Source of the DNA: Bondarzewia mesenterica
Lineage: Eukaryota; Basidiomycota; Agaricomycetes; Russulales; Bondarzewiaceae
Reading direction: 5' to 3'
DNA: 64,000 nucleotides
Assembly (NCBI GenBank): GCA_004802705.1
Contig: SGPL01000029.1
Coordinates: forward strand, 50,618-114,617
The notes beneath the pieces were generated by a model, which had not been told where the DNA came from, ran no database searches, and saw only the letters and a program-made list of their open reading frames with translations. Of this stretch, positions 1 through 13,392 are shown piece by piece. Every line of letters begins with the position of its first letter. The first letter of the stretch is position 1. Both the position numbers and the translations under genes were made by a program.

Positions 1-1044
1 AAGCAGTGCGCGCAGTCGCTGGACCTCAGCTTGTGCTTCTTGGTATTTCGCAAGAAGCTCGGGGTTCGGGTCGACAGGAGGGAGGGGCGCTGGCACGGGT
101 GCAGCAGGTGGGGTAACAGGCTGTGGCGTGTGCACGTTCACATTCACGACACCCACGTTGCCAGAAGACGTTTCGGGAAGGACGGGTGGTTCTTCGTGCA
201 TTTCCTCACGCGCAGCGCTGAAGTCGGCGGGAGGCGTTATGGGGCGCCGGATAGTTGACTCGGCATGGCCGTTGAGGCTTGAGGGTCCACGCACCGTACC
301 ATAGTTATCAAATGCCTGTCAATTCATGAGGGAAAAGATATATATGTGAGAAACAGTTGGGCACACCGATTGGCCAGATGGCATTAGTGTGGGCTGGTGA
401 TGAACGTCATCTTCCTCCTCTGCAACCTGACCATCCGCTGGCAGGTACACAACCTTGATCTTTTGCGATTTGATTCTGTCCGCCTCATCTGTGTCAGCCA
501 CATTCCACTGTCGGGGATGTCAATGAAATTCCATCCGTTGTTTTTGATCGTGGCGTGAGGAAGTGCTACTTACAATGTCTTGCATGTGGGCCTCCTTGTC
601 AGGAGTGATAAGAGTGCTCTGGATCAAGAACTTGTCTTTGCATTTGAGATTCAATGGGGGCTCTTCCTTCATCGCCTGCAGCATCACTATAATTTCCAAT
701 TTCATTAAGTGAGTTAGAAGAGGCGAGGATATGACGACACCTTGGACTTCCACCGTCTCTCCTGGCTCTACCCTCCCTGAATTTGGCCGTACACAGTACA
801 GCTTAAATAGTCGCGATCAGAATATGCTGAACAGGTTCTGCACAATTGCGCACCTTGGGCGCGGTAGTCTTGACTTTGAAAGCTACTGGTTCTGCATTGG
901 GATTATTAATGGCGAGGGTACGTTTGACGGACTGCGTCAGGGGTCCTAAGTAGCATGGTTTGCGACCGAGTTATGAGACAAAAGACAAGCATAGCGCGTA
1001 CGGTTGAAACCCAATGAATTGCTGGGCTGGAGTGATACGGACAT
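1..1044 (-). CDS. SCS2: VAP/Scs2-type ER membrane protein with MSP domain, 3' end outside window
   Basis: VAP proteins are tail-anchored in the ER membrane and use an MSP domain to bind FFAT-motif proteins at membrane contact sites. The start MSVSLQPSNSLGF is at 1044. Spliced exons then give the MSP core: LTQSVKRTLAINNPNAEPVA, KVKTTAPK joined to LYCVRPNSGRVEPGETVEVQ, then QAMKEEPPLNLKCKDKFLIQ and WNVADTDEADRIKSQKIKVV. A Pro-rich linker follows, and the start of a coiled coil (LLAKYQEAQAEVQRLRALL) reaches base 1. The C-terminal transmembrane anchor lies beyond the left edge. One 3' splice site appears to be AAG rather than CAG/TAG. The gene is divergent from the kinase at 1893. The family call is firm; exact exon edges are by eye. 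Confidence 0.88.
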
Positions 1045-1892
1045 TTTGAGAACGAGAAAACAAACGAGTGAGGGGAAGGTTGGCGATGTAGTGGATGGGA
1101 AATGGGATTGGAGCGGAGCCTGATGCATGGCCTGACATCAGCCCACGTGTTCCAGCTGTGTTTCAACGCCTCCCACGCTCTGCTGGCGCTGCGCAACTGG
1201 ATTGTTCACGAATTCTATTTCTAACATTCCTCATGGTACATGCATGACATACACGGTTCTTGTGGAGAGATGAGATGGGCACCCCGCACTATGTAATATA
1301 AGTACCATGGCAATGAGAATATGTTTCGTCGTCGTGTGCCGTGGTTTTGCCGATCTCGGGTCGGCATGATGATATTGGGACCTGCTTGAAGCCCTCGATT
1401 AATGGGACTCTAGTGCCAGCCCAGTCCGAATTCCAGAATACGTTCGCAGTCGTACAAGAGATTTCGATTGACAGCGGGTCAAGCTCAAGATGAGTTGTTG
1501 AGTAATGCCATGTGTAAACTGACAAGCCTGCTGGAAATCAATGTTATTATGAAGAGTGCAGAGGATAAGTCGGACTATATCAAATGGACATCGAGAGGAC
1601 GGCTGAGAAAGTCGGAATTGAATGCCCTGACAGAATTTGCGCCGCGGGAGGATGGTGGATGTAAATTGAGGGAAAGCGGAAGGTACGTTCATGGCCGGTG
1701 ATTGCCGGCGGAGAGTAATACATCCGTGAAAAGACGAGCGGGAGAAATACGACGGACCATATCTTTACACACCAGTCTCTTAGACAACACAACCGAGCGT
1801 ATATATTCAAAGAGCAAAGCAGGCTTTGACTCCTCTCTCTTTCTCTCTCTCAACTCCCCCCCTCCATCCAGTTCCTCTCCATCCGTACCACC
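1045..1892. promoter_or_regulatory. Divergent intergenic region between VAP and Ypk1-like kinase
   Basis: These 848 bases separate two divergent starts. The last 60 bases before the kinase ATG are pyrimidine-rich (runs of tctctct and ctcccc, about 1831-1885), as is common just upstream of basidiomycete start codons. Short open frames are present on both strands, but none looks like a protein I recognise. Confidence 0.4.
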
Positions 1893-3950
<2,058 letters not shown>

Positions 3951-4478
3951 TAACCCGACGCTCCGTTGCGCTCCGATTCGTAGTCCACTTCGCTTTTTTA
4001 TTCCATCTGCTATCCGTACTTATCCATTCGTTATTTAGTCTCTCCTCTCTTCGTCGTTCGCTATGATATATCGCCCGGATAGTATCTCGAATATCGCCTG
4101 TGAACGTTGAACCCTCACTCCTTCGGTTTTCTTCTGGATTCCTTTTTTCGTATATCTTCCTTGTCTTCGATCTTCATCCACATTGACACTGATGCATACA
4201 TCTCATCGCGCTCGTTTAGCATATCGTGCCTGCTTATAGTCGCTCGCTCGTTCGTCCATATTACCCGTATATTAATACCCACCGGAACTAGTCCGGAGCA
4301 TTGGAATAGACAATCCCCCCCTGTTAGCCACGGTCATCCTCAAGACTTTCGGCCTGAAATTGGTATGCTACGAGTGATCGCGCTCACGGGCATATTTGCG
4401 TCGCTGCAGCGCACAAGTAAGGACATCTAGGACGTGTCAAGAACACTGTTGATCATGGTGAAAACCATGGCTGGCTGC
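3951..4478. other. Convergent intergenic region, 3' UTRs
   Basis: The kinase ends at 3950 and the permease stop on the other strand is at 4479. The sequence is T-rich at 4000-4260 and holds no supported gene; it is probably the two 3' untranslated regions. Confidence 0.5.
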
Positions 4479-7345
4479 CTAAGCCAACAGGTAGTACAGA
4501 CGCCATCCATAACCCCACTTCCCGTTCTCCCGTCCCTCCCGCTCTTCAACGTCAAACTTATCTTCCGGAAGTTCGTCATACTCGTCACGACGCAGGTCCA
4601 CGGCGCTTATATCGACGAAATCTACATGCCACCATCGCCGTTTCGTACTTACAGATTCGGGCGAGGGCAAGTCGAGGTGCGGGCGACGTCGGTGGAAGAG
4701 CATCCAGAGCAGGAACATGATGAGCATGACCGGAATCTCGATGTAGAACGAGACAAAGTCCACCGGGGAGAAGGTGGGGATGACTGAGGACCAACCTTGG
4801 ACTTTTCGTTCCATACACGAAAACAGCGATAAACAAGATCAGCGAACCAATTAGGAGAGCGAGAAGAGTTGATCACGTACTGAGGATGAGACTGATAACG
4901 GTGACGATCTGTGAAACCATTTTCAATATTTGTCAAGGCTCCGATACGAAGAAGTGAGGCATTCATAAAGACGTTATTACATACTACGAAGGGAGGGCCC
5001 CAAGGCCACGTCCAGCCGACGCGAAACTTCATTTCTTCAAGTGGCCGACCTTGCTTGACCCACGCAGTCCTGAACCTCCACGATGCAATGCCAATGGAGA
5101 GCCAAGCGATCTACACATACGTCATCAGGTCAGCGACCATGTCCATTTCGCTAGGAAACGCCAGATCGGAGAGAAGAAACGACGGAGACAGGATTCCAAC
5201 ACGTGTAGGGAAGAGAAGGATACGAGATTGGTTAGAAAGCACACCTGATTTGACACACCGACGAGATTCTGCAGCCACCCCCACAGCTCACCACTCCCAA
5301 TGAAACTACTGCCAAAACAAATCACGCTGACGCTGCTTGTCGCGAGAAGTGCGAGCAGTGGTACTCCGCTTCGCGTCGTCCAAGCAAAGAGAGGAGGCGC
5401 CTGAGGTATGGGCGCGGCAGACGCAAGACTATAAAGCACGCGTGTGCCCGCGAAGAGCGCGTGGTTACCGGCGGAGATGACAGACGTAAGGATGACAGCG
5501 TTCATGAATGATGCCGCGGTATCTAAATGAGTTAAATGAGCGAAGGGGGGTGGAGAAGGTTAGACGCGCATACTGGAACCGACTTCATAGAACACGATAG
5601 TGAAGGGCGAAGTTGTTGTGCTCTTATTGGACAGGTTGGGATAATCCCATGGTACTGTTCATCGATAGTCAGATCAATAGACGAAGACAACAAGAGTACT
5701 ATTACCATTGAGACCGATGAGCAGGACGCTCAGGATATAGAAGAGTAAAATCCTGCGCATACATTCACTCAGGATGATGCAGAAAATGGCTGTAATTGGG
5801 TACACACCGCCAGAAAACAAACTTGACCACCCTCGGCATATTTTTGCTAGGGTTTCTTGTTTCACCTGCTGTGATACCCAAACTCTCCGTCCCTCCATCT
5901 ACAAGACATATACGATCGAATCAGCAATCCCTTTTCAATCTGGTGATTATTTGTCACCGAGGCCACTTGATGCTGGAAGGTCTCCAACTTACAGGCGAAT
6001 GAAGCTGTTACGAATACTCGCGCAAAGCCGCCGAAGCCACCAACGAATGGTGCACCTGGAATCCGCCAATTCTCGCCGCCAATATAATGATGTTCGCGAT
6101 TGACACCTACATTGACCAATATACCGATGACGGTGAAGGTCACGATAGTGGCGACTTTCAAGAAAGACAGCCAGTACTCTGTTGTTTATCGCCAAAAGAA
6201 GCCTTAAGTATGCCATGGCCGGATTGAAGATGAAGTCACGTACCAAGCTCTCCGTAAGCTTTCACATGTATGGCATTGATGCCCACAAGGAACACCCATA
6301 ATACCAGGCTGATTATCCACGGATGTGGGACATTCCAGAAGGAAAGGACAAGTTGCGCAGCAGTAAGGTCAGAAGCTACCGACACGGCATCATTGAACCA
6401 ATAATTCCATGAGAGAGCGAAGCCGTAAGATGGGGAGAAAAAGCGGGTAGCATAAGCATTGAAGGAACCTAGGCAAAGAATGAGGATGTTTATCAGCGAA
6501 TGATAGGGCAAGGGAAAACACAAGTCATAAGCAACCAATCAAGACAAAGTAATGAGTAGAGAACAGATGGCATCGCGCATCACGGGTGCAGCGCCCATGA
6601 TTGGAACATCGAGATGCAGAGGGATTATGGCTGTTGCCGAAATGGAATACAATACGCTAGAACCATTAAAGACCTTTGTCGCCCACAACTCGAAGAGAAA
6701 CTAGCAAGGCACCGAAGACCTTTAGGACGTATCATTAGAAGCAGAGCAATGTGAGAATCGGCAACGGGTTCTCGGCGAGTCGATGTTGGCGCAACACCGT
6801 TGACTGCAGCCGTTTGCCGCGATAGGCCATTGGAGTCTGTTTTCGCATCGCTTGTAGAAAACTAGACTCGCGAGAATCACACGCTGAAATCTCCCGGTGC
6901 AATGAGGCCAGTCCCTCAGGGAAGAAATGAGATGGGGGAGCAAGAGACACTCACCGGCGATTGGATATTGAGTGGTCATTTCGCCTAGCAAGAGCAGTGT
7001 GATATAGACGATGACGCTGACAATACCGTAGCAAATGAGCATGCTCGCGGGACCGCCCTGAGCGAGGGACCTTCCAGTGCCCAAGAAAAGACCAGTGCCT
7101 ATGGTGCCAGCGATAGCGATCATCTGCACCTGGCGCGAGGACAGTCCACGGTGTAGTTTGCCAGACATCTTGTCGATGGGAGGAAGGGAAAAGGCACCGG
7201 TAGGGAGCGCCGTCGATTCATCAGAGACATCGTACGGCCATTGAAGACGGTCGATACTTGTGGTTGGCTTGATGGTGCCATAGCTAGCTCCGAAAGCGTT
7301 ATTGCGTTCTGGAGCAGGCAGAAGAGGTGACTCCTCGGCAGACAT
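4479..7345 (-). CDS. Amino-acid permease, APC superfamily (fungal YAT type)
   Basis: This is a plasma-membrane proton-coupled amino-acid importer with about 12 membrane segments, split over many short exons. The cytosolic N terminus (MSAEESPLLPAPERNN, start 7345) leads to the family signature GLSSRQVQMIAIAGTIGTGL, then LGTGRSLAQGGPASMLICYG and GEMTTQYPI. Later exons give ALSWNYWFNDAVSVASDLTA, EYWLSFLKVATIVTFTVIGI, GGENWRIPGAPFVGG, NAVILTSVISAGNHALFAG, and LFAWTTRSGVPLLALL. The protein ends in WRLYYLLA, like other fungal permeases. In-frame ATGs further upstream (7372 and 7564) are possible starts; 7345 gives the most usual N terminus. Substrate range cannot be read from sequence. Confidence 0.87.
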
Positions 7346-7615
7346 TGGAGATGCTGCGTTTCTACGCAGCATCCTCCAGGTACCAGTAGAAATTGTATCT
7401 GCTACTCGCCGAGATGTCGAACAGAATTGTTGAGTTTTGGATTGCGAGTGAAATTTTGAAAGGCCATGGACTAAGGCGCGCTCGACGATTGACGCAAGTC
7501 TGGCGCTAACGACGTTACTAATAATGTTCCCCACATGATCATTGTCATACTTTCCCACGATCATCTTGGCGGCTTGAGTTGCTCAGCGGCCGCACATGCC
7601 TAGTGTAGACAACAG
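7346..7615. promoter_or_regulatory. Divergent promoter, permease / G-patch gene
   Basis: These 270 bases lie between divergent starts at 7345 (minus) and 7616 (plus). If the permease starts further upstream, as little as 51 bases remains. I see no clear TATA box. Confidence 0.35.
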
Positions 7616-8818
7616 ATGGCTACAGTCACTCACTACATCCACTCAGATTACGACCCCACTCTTGATCGCGAACGCCTTCAGCTTGAAACAGGCCAAGTCG
7701 CTGAGGGATCAGACCAGCCAGTTGAGGAAAATGATCCATGGCAGACCGAGCCCTCGTTTGGCGTTCGACGTCGTCTAGCTAATGCCCCTCGTTTTGTTCC
7801 CGCAACTTTGTCTTACGACGAATGGGGTAACATCATCAGCCCTGGTGAGCACACAGAAGATAAGCAGGCTGGGGGTTCGAAGGATGTTGCAGGCTGGTAC
7901 AGGGCGCTGACTCGACAGAGTGTTGACCAGAAGCCCACTTTGTCCCCTAATCCCATATCTTCTTCATCCCGCGCTAGATCAACTAGCGTTCCTCCACCAT
8001 TACTTCCGCAACCTGCGTCTTCCCTCCCGCCCAAATCCCGTTCAGAACGGCATCAAAAACTGGATTGGTTTTCACGCACCCTCCCCTTCTCGTCTGCTCC
8101 TGTAACACCTGCACCGCCCAGCACTCTAGCAGAGATTCTGGCTCGAAATCCACCAGCTCCACAGCCGTTAACACCCCCAGTATTCCTACATCTCGGACCA
8201 TCCAATAAAGGCTGGGAGATGTTACAGAGACATGGCTGGACTGAAGGTGAGGGGTTAGGCAGTGGCGTCATCAGGCGTGGAAATGCGAGGGCAGAAGAAG
8301 CGGAAGCGCTGGAACGCGAGAGATCAGAGGGGTCTCCATCAAAGAAGAAGGGCAGGAAAGACGCGGAAAGAGTGCTTGTCAAGCAGGAGAGCAATTTGGA
8401 GGATGACATCACTCAGATAACTGAGCGCCAGATAATCGACCTTACGCTTTCAGATTCTGAGGACTTGGAGGTCCCCGAAGCCGTATCTCGCTCTTTTCCC
8501 TCGGACTTTGGGTCTCAACCGGAAGACGTGGCGGACGGCAGTCCTTCTACTCGGACCACCCTCCTCACACCCCTCCCAACCATCCTCAAGTCCGATCGTC
8601 TGGGGATTGGATTGAAGGCCAAAACCGAGGGCCCATATCGTGCTTCCGTCAAGCGTGTAACCCATAGTGCCGCTGCCCTTGCTGCTCATATCAAGAGCGG
8701 AGAGAAATCGCGGCGTAGGAAGCAGCTGTTGGGAAAAGGAAGGAGGGCATTTGAAAGGAGAGAGCGGAGAGAGCGGGCGCAGCGGAAGGAGATGATGGCC
8801 TACCTCAATGAGAGATAG
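7616..8818 (+). CDS. G-patch domain protein, GPANK1-like arrangement
   Basis: A single exon of 400 codons. The N-terminal part is acidic with a conserved-looking block (RRRLANAPRFVPATLSYDEW, residues about 51-70). A G-patch begins near residue 198 (GWEMLQRHGWTEGEGLGSGV). It is interrupted by a charged insert and resumes near residue 325 with LPTILKSDRLGIGLKAKTEG and KRVTHSAAALAAH. This split G-patch followed by an RVTH motif resembles human GPANK1, though no ankyrin repeats are seen. The last 45 residues are very basic (SRRRKQLLGKGRRAFERRER). G-patch proteins usually activate DEAH-box RNA helicases, so an RNA-processing role is an inference. Confidence 0.78.
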   Translation: MATVTHYIHSDYDPTLDRERLQLETGQVAEGSDQPVEENDPWQTEPSFGVRRRLANAPRFVPATLSYDEWGNIISPGEHTEDKQAGGSKDVAGWYRALTRQSVDQKPTLSPNPISSSSRARSTSVPPPLLPQPASSLPPKSRSERHQKLDWFSRTLPFSSAPVTPAPPSTLAEILARNPPAPQPLTPPVFLHLGPSNKGWEMLQRHGWTEGEGLGSGVIRRGNARAEEAEALERERSEGSPSKKKGRKDAERVLVKQESNLEDDITQITERQIIDLTLSDSEDLEVPEAVSRSFPSDFGSQPEDVADGSPSTRTTLLTPLPTILKSDRLGIGLKAKTEGPYRASVKRVTHSAAALAAHIKSGEKSRRRKQLLGKGRRAFERRERRERAQRKEMMAYLNER

Positions 8819-9256
8819 TCAGGTTGGGAAGGGCGAATTGATTATATTCCGAGGACATGTGGATCGATTTCGAGTTTCTCGGCCACGATGATTTTACTAA
8901 ATGTAAGAATATTTCGTTGGGTTGTGATACAGATACAGTACATTACAACTCGAGACATGCAAAGCAATAATCAAAGAGCATGCGTTGAAAAATAGGGAGC
9001 CCAGAAATCGTGAAATCTCGTTAAGCTGAAAGAGAAAAGAAGAAAAACCTCTATGTCACCGTACATAATGAATAGAATCGTTAAGCAGGATTGTTTATCA
9101 AGAGACGATAGGTAGAGGGGGTGAGGAGAAAAGGACATGATACATTAGTGCAAACCGGTATTCCTTCCTGCTTTCCAACCCGGTTTTGAAAAGTTCCTAA
9201 ATTACTTACATAGTATGATTGGTTTCCTGACTTGTCCGAACGACAGCGCCCAAGAA
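8819..9256. other. Convergent intergenic region
   Basis: These 438 AT-rich bases lie between stops at 8818 (plus) and 9257 (minus). No gene is seen; probably 3' UTRs with polyadenylation signals. Confidence 0.45.
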
Positions 9257-11282
9257 TCACAAGAAAGCAGACGAGTCGCCCCATGGTCCCCTCGAGGCAT
9301 CGCACTTCACTTCCGCGACATACGTCCGTAGCCATTGAATCATCTCCTTGCTGATCTGGTGACAGCGCGTGATGTCTACACTCTTCAGCCGCTGGGGACA
9401 CGTGAAGGGAATTGAAGTCTTGGGAGGCGCCGACTGTGAACGGCCGGCGGATGGGGTTTGCGATGGTGCAAGCAACTGCGACGGATGTGGTTGGCGGAGG
9501 GAGGTTGAGTATGTTCTCGGCGCGGGGAGAGAGAGGATGGGTGTTGCGCCCTGTCGCGGGTATGCACGAGAGTGTTCCGGAAGACGCGACTCTACAAACA
9601 TGCGTAGAGAATCCCAGTCCAGAGATGTGCAGCCTTCCAGACTGAGTGTTTCGAGCTTCGGACAAACCCATGTCGATGCGATAGATGGAGATGAAAGACC
9701 CTGTGAAGAAAATGGAAGATCAGTGACCAAATTGCATAAAAAAAAACTGCGTATGCTGCACCTTCAAGAGTGACGATGAAGCGTCCTCCACATCGATAAG
9801 TTCGAGAGTGATCAGCGAGGACATGCGCCCAAGAAGCTTCGCAAATTCTAGCTCGCTGAAGAGGGATGTCTCGATGCGGAGTTGCCGTAACGGCAACGAC
9901 GTCAGCGATTGCCGCTTCAGATGTTTCAGCACGGGTGTTACGTTGTCCATGTAGCACAATTCCACTCTCTCTAGCGATGGAAAGGATAGCTGGCTGAAGA
10001 CCGCGCGGGTGCGATTAATCCCAGCATAGTAAAAGGACACCCTGGAGAGGCGTGGAAGTTGGATGACGCGGGATGACTGTCGCTTGTCGGAGACGGACTC
10101 GAAATCATACGCCTCACATGTCTCAGGATCGACGTCCGACATATTCCGCAGGGCGAGATCCTCCAAGTCTGGGCAGGCGCGTAGAATGTCGAGGATGACG
10201 CCTACTGAAGGCGAGAACCCGTTCCAGTATCCTCCCAACTCCAGCACCCGCAACCCACTGACGACCGTCGTATCCCAGCCGAAGTTGAACGAAGTGAATG
10301 AGCATGTGCGCAGACTAGGGACATAGCCGCCGAAAAGAGGGAGCGGGGGCAGCGAATAGTGATCTTCCTGCACAGAGTTAAAAATCCGAACTTGCAGAAT
10401 TTCAAGCTTCGGAGCTTGTTCTCGGCACCGACTGAGCGCCGCGTGGGCCTGCGGTCGATTGGGCACGACAAGATGAAAAGATCTCCATCGCCAGATCGAT
10501 GGCCGGAGGAGGTCCATGGCATGGATGACGGCCTCCGTTGTCCCATCGCCATGCTCCATCTTCGGGCTGAAGTTGATGCAAACGTCAAGGGGTACCGACT
10601 TGGAACGCGAAAGTCTCCGCTGAGCCTTGTCTAAAGAATCGTGGTTGCCTATCGCGATCCGTGACCATAACACAGGCGTTTTGGTCGCCACGTCGGACCA
10701 ATACCGACAAACCAGCGTGAGATTCGACAACATCAGTGGATCCTCCTCCTCCATCTCCAACACTCCGATCGTGAAGATCGACGCAAGCAATTCGCTAGGA
10801 AGACGCTGAACGGGAGATTGAAGACGTACGGCTTGCTCGAGGCGTGACTCGAGCCTATCACGTTCGCTCATGAGCGACGCCATCTTGGACTCCAGACTGG
10901 AAAGGGCTTCTCGGAGATGTGGAATCGATTGCTCCGCGGTTGCACTTCCGCTCCGAGCAAGCTGCATACTGTAAGAGTACACCCCCCGCGCGGCCAGTGA
11001 GCCAGACCACTTGCCCAAGGAGACGCTCGAGAACGTGTTCGACTTCGTGAAGATGTCGACAGGGGGTCGCCGGCGCGACGAGGGCTGTGGGTGTAGCGGC
11101 GCGGAAGGGTTATGGGGGGTCGAGGTCGCGTGCGGTGCAAACTTGGACCTCGTATGATCAATACCATCGTCGCATGAGGGTGTCGCAAGTGCTACGGGGT
11201 CGGGTTGGGAACCCATAGCATAATAAATAATGGAGGATCTAGGCTGGCGGGGCATGATGGAGGTATCGGCGCAGTCGCACAA
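9257..11282 (-). CDS. F-box protein with leucine-rich-repeat-like C terminus
   Basis: Two exons, 9762-11282 and 9257-9700, join in phase 0 across a GTGCAG...CACAG intron and give about 655 residues. The N terminus is low-complexity, then a coiled coil (SSLESKMASLMSERDRLESR) precedes the F-box (VQRLPSELLASIFTIGVLEM ... LTLVCRYWSDVATKTPVLWS). The rest has irregular LRR-like strands (GLRVLELGGYWNG, CPDLEDLALRNMSD, FPSLERVELCYMDN, CPKLETLSLEGCTSLDW, LKSVDITRCHQISKEMIQWL). F-box proteins of this build are SCF ubiquitin-ligase substrate receptors and form large families in Agaricomycetes. The substrate is unknown. In-frame ATGs at 11255 and 11216 are alternative starts. Confidence 0.82.
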
Positions 11283-11894
11283 GCGTGATTGGTTGCCTTT
11301 ATGGCTGTCGAGGAATTTGACTCAAGAGGTATTGTCGCCTTGTTCAGCTAGCGCCTGCGCGTCCTTGCTAGCTCAATATATCCTGAAACGACGCCGCTGA
11401 AGCCCGGGTCCTGTTCAACCTGCGACATCGCAATGGCACGGCCACAAACGTTACTCCAACGCTACTAGGGCGGAACTCCGATGGCGACGTGGTCACGTAC
11501 CTTGGGCTTCGATCATGATCCAAAAACTCGGAAGAGACTGGGGGTAGGACGGAGTGGAGGATGGGGGTGGGGTTTTATGTTGTCCGCCGAATCTCACGAT
11601 GATAAAGAGCGTTGTGTCTCCCGTGTTTATGGCATGCACGAGGCGGAAAGCATGTCAGCCTTCGAGCGGGGCAAAGCATGTCGAAGCGCTTCAAGGTGAC
11701 CTGCAACGTGTGTGGTCGCAACGGGATGGACTGAACACGAGGAGGGGAACGAGGCAGACGAGACGCAGAAACCACCAATCTTTCGCGCGCAAACCCAACC
11801 ACACCATCCAGACAGCTGGCTCAGACGTGCCTATCCGCGTCGCGAGAACACGATTTCTGCCTTATCGGCCAAGTTTCATATCAAATACATACAA
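11283..11894. other. Intergenic region upstream of F-box gene and downstream of PQ-loop gene
   Basis: These 612 bases contain the F-box gene promoter and the PQ-loop 3' end. Short open frames occur on both strands but show no recognisable domain. Confidence 0.4.
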
Positions 11895-13168
11895 CTATTC
11901 TACCTCGTCCGAGCCGACGCCCTTCTGCTCTTTGTACATACGCTCTGACATCAGATAGTACATAAATTGGCCGAGAACCTAGAAAAACAACGCCAGTCAG
12001 CCCAATTGGTCACATTCACCCGTGACATCCACAACACTCACAAATACATCCAAAAATACAGTGAGGAGGCTTCCTGTACCAGTTGCCAGCGCCGTCAGCA
12101 ACAGAAAACAGTTGTGATAATAACAGAACCCACCAGCCAGCCAACTCGCATTGGCAATGAGATGGTCCCACTCCATAGACGACACACAGATGGAGAACGC
12201 ATAGGTCAGGTTCCCCAGGATCGAGAATAGAAAAAGGCCCGGCGAAAGCCCTTCGCATCGGGTCTCGAAATTTTTGACTGCAGAATTTTGTCCTCAGGAT
12301 CAGCAAAGGTACATGTTTCGGAGATGACCGGTTGCTCACATATCTGCGGTACTCGCGCCCCCACTTCCGTCCCCCGACTTGAGTAAGAAATTCATCATCA
12401 ATGACAGAAAAATTGACTCACGGTACAGCACGGCGCTGATCCATCCCAACACTTGGCTCTTCCACTCGAGAATCTCCACTGGTCTCGATCTGTCATCTCT
12501 GCCTTGACTGATCTTCTCGTTGACTGCCCAAGCGGCAATGCCGATAGCAAAGACAAAGATAATCGCACTCAGGTACTGCAGGAATTGACGTTTCAGTGAC
12601 AGTTTTTTTTTCAGGAGCAAGCGCCTCAATATCGTCTCGAGCGAGTAGGGGCGCATATTCTGTCGCGTCAATTCCTGTGACAGCCACTGAGTGAGTATGT
12701 ATAGTCGGATTCGTCCAGCGGTAATAGTAGATCTGGAAAAGGAGAGTGATGTCGCAGAGAGAGTACTGTAATTCGCGACTGACATTCAGTATCTGAGTTC
12801 AAAAAATAAAGGGAATGCAACTGACGTAGATGGCTAGTAATATGATGGTCGGGAGCAGAGCAGCCATGCTAGCACCGACAAGGTTGCACAGATCGCCGAG
12901 CAACCATATGACCACGAACAGCACGCTCAGTGCTTCCCCAGACTTCAGTTGATAGTTCTCAAGTATTTGAGGAGAATAGACAACTATCCTGGTTGCAACT
13001 GATCAACCACGGTGACAAAGAGCACAGAAATGGAAGAGGAATACCAGCATGCGATGGAGATCCAGCCAAACTGCGGAGATGTGAGGAAACTCAGGTCTAC
13101 TACGGAATGCGGCATCATAGCAAACATTCAAGACCTACCATGCTACTCAAAGCATCGCTGGACTGCAT
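11895..13168 (-). CDS. PQ-loop vacuolar cationic amino-acid transporter, Ypq/Rtc2 type, with apparent frameshift
   Basis: PQ-loop proteins are seven-helix transporters; fungal Ypq members export basic amino acids from the vacuole. The short first exon (MQSSDALSSM, start 13168) joins FGWISIACW and IVVYSPQILENYQLKSGEAL, which is PQ-loop 1. Then come LFVVIWLLGDLCNLVGASMA and a vacuolar-sorting-like EYAPLL loop. Next is QFLQYLSAIIFVFAIGIAAW, then the second PQ motif LGWISAVLY joined to LGARVPQI. The protein continues GLFLFSILGNLTYAFSICVS and WLAGSLLTVFLDVF and ends VLGQFMYYLMSERMYK with stop at 11895-11897. The loop frame and the next helix agree only if one base is dropped from the T9 run at 12603-12611. 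Otherwise the gene is intact. Confidence 0.86.
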
Positions 13169-13392
13169 GGCAATAAAATCAAGGAATAAGGGCAACTAAA
13201 AAGAGGAGACCAGGATTTGGGTGGCTAAGTTTTTGGAGGTCCATGGATTGAGCCTCGTCCAAAAAACATCGTCATCGTCATGACTCAAGTACTCAAGTTC
13301 GGCATCTGCCGAATATCACCAGACTGACGCCAACAGCCGAACCAAACCGGGTACGTCTTCACGGCTGCAACAACTGCACTTTAGACCCCACC
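13169..13392. promoter_or_regulatory. Divergent promoter, PQ-loop transporter / PHB2
   Basis: These 224 bases separate ATGs at 13168 (minus) and 13393 (plus). Core elements for both genes must lie here. A repeated catcgtcatcgtcatg stretch at about 13268-13283 is the only pattern I see. Confidence 0.4.
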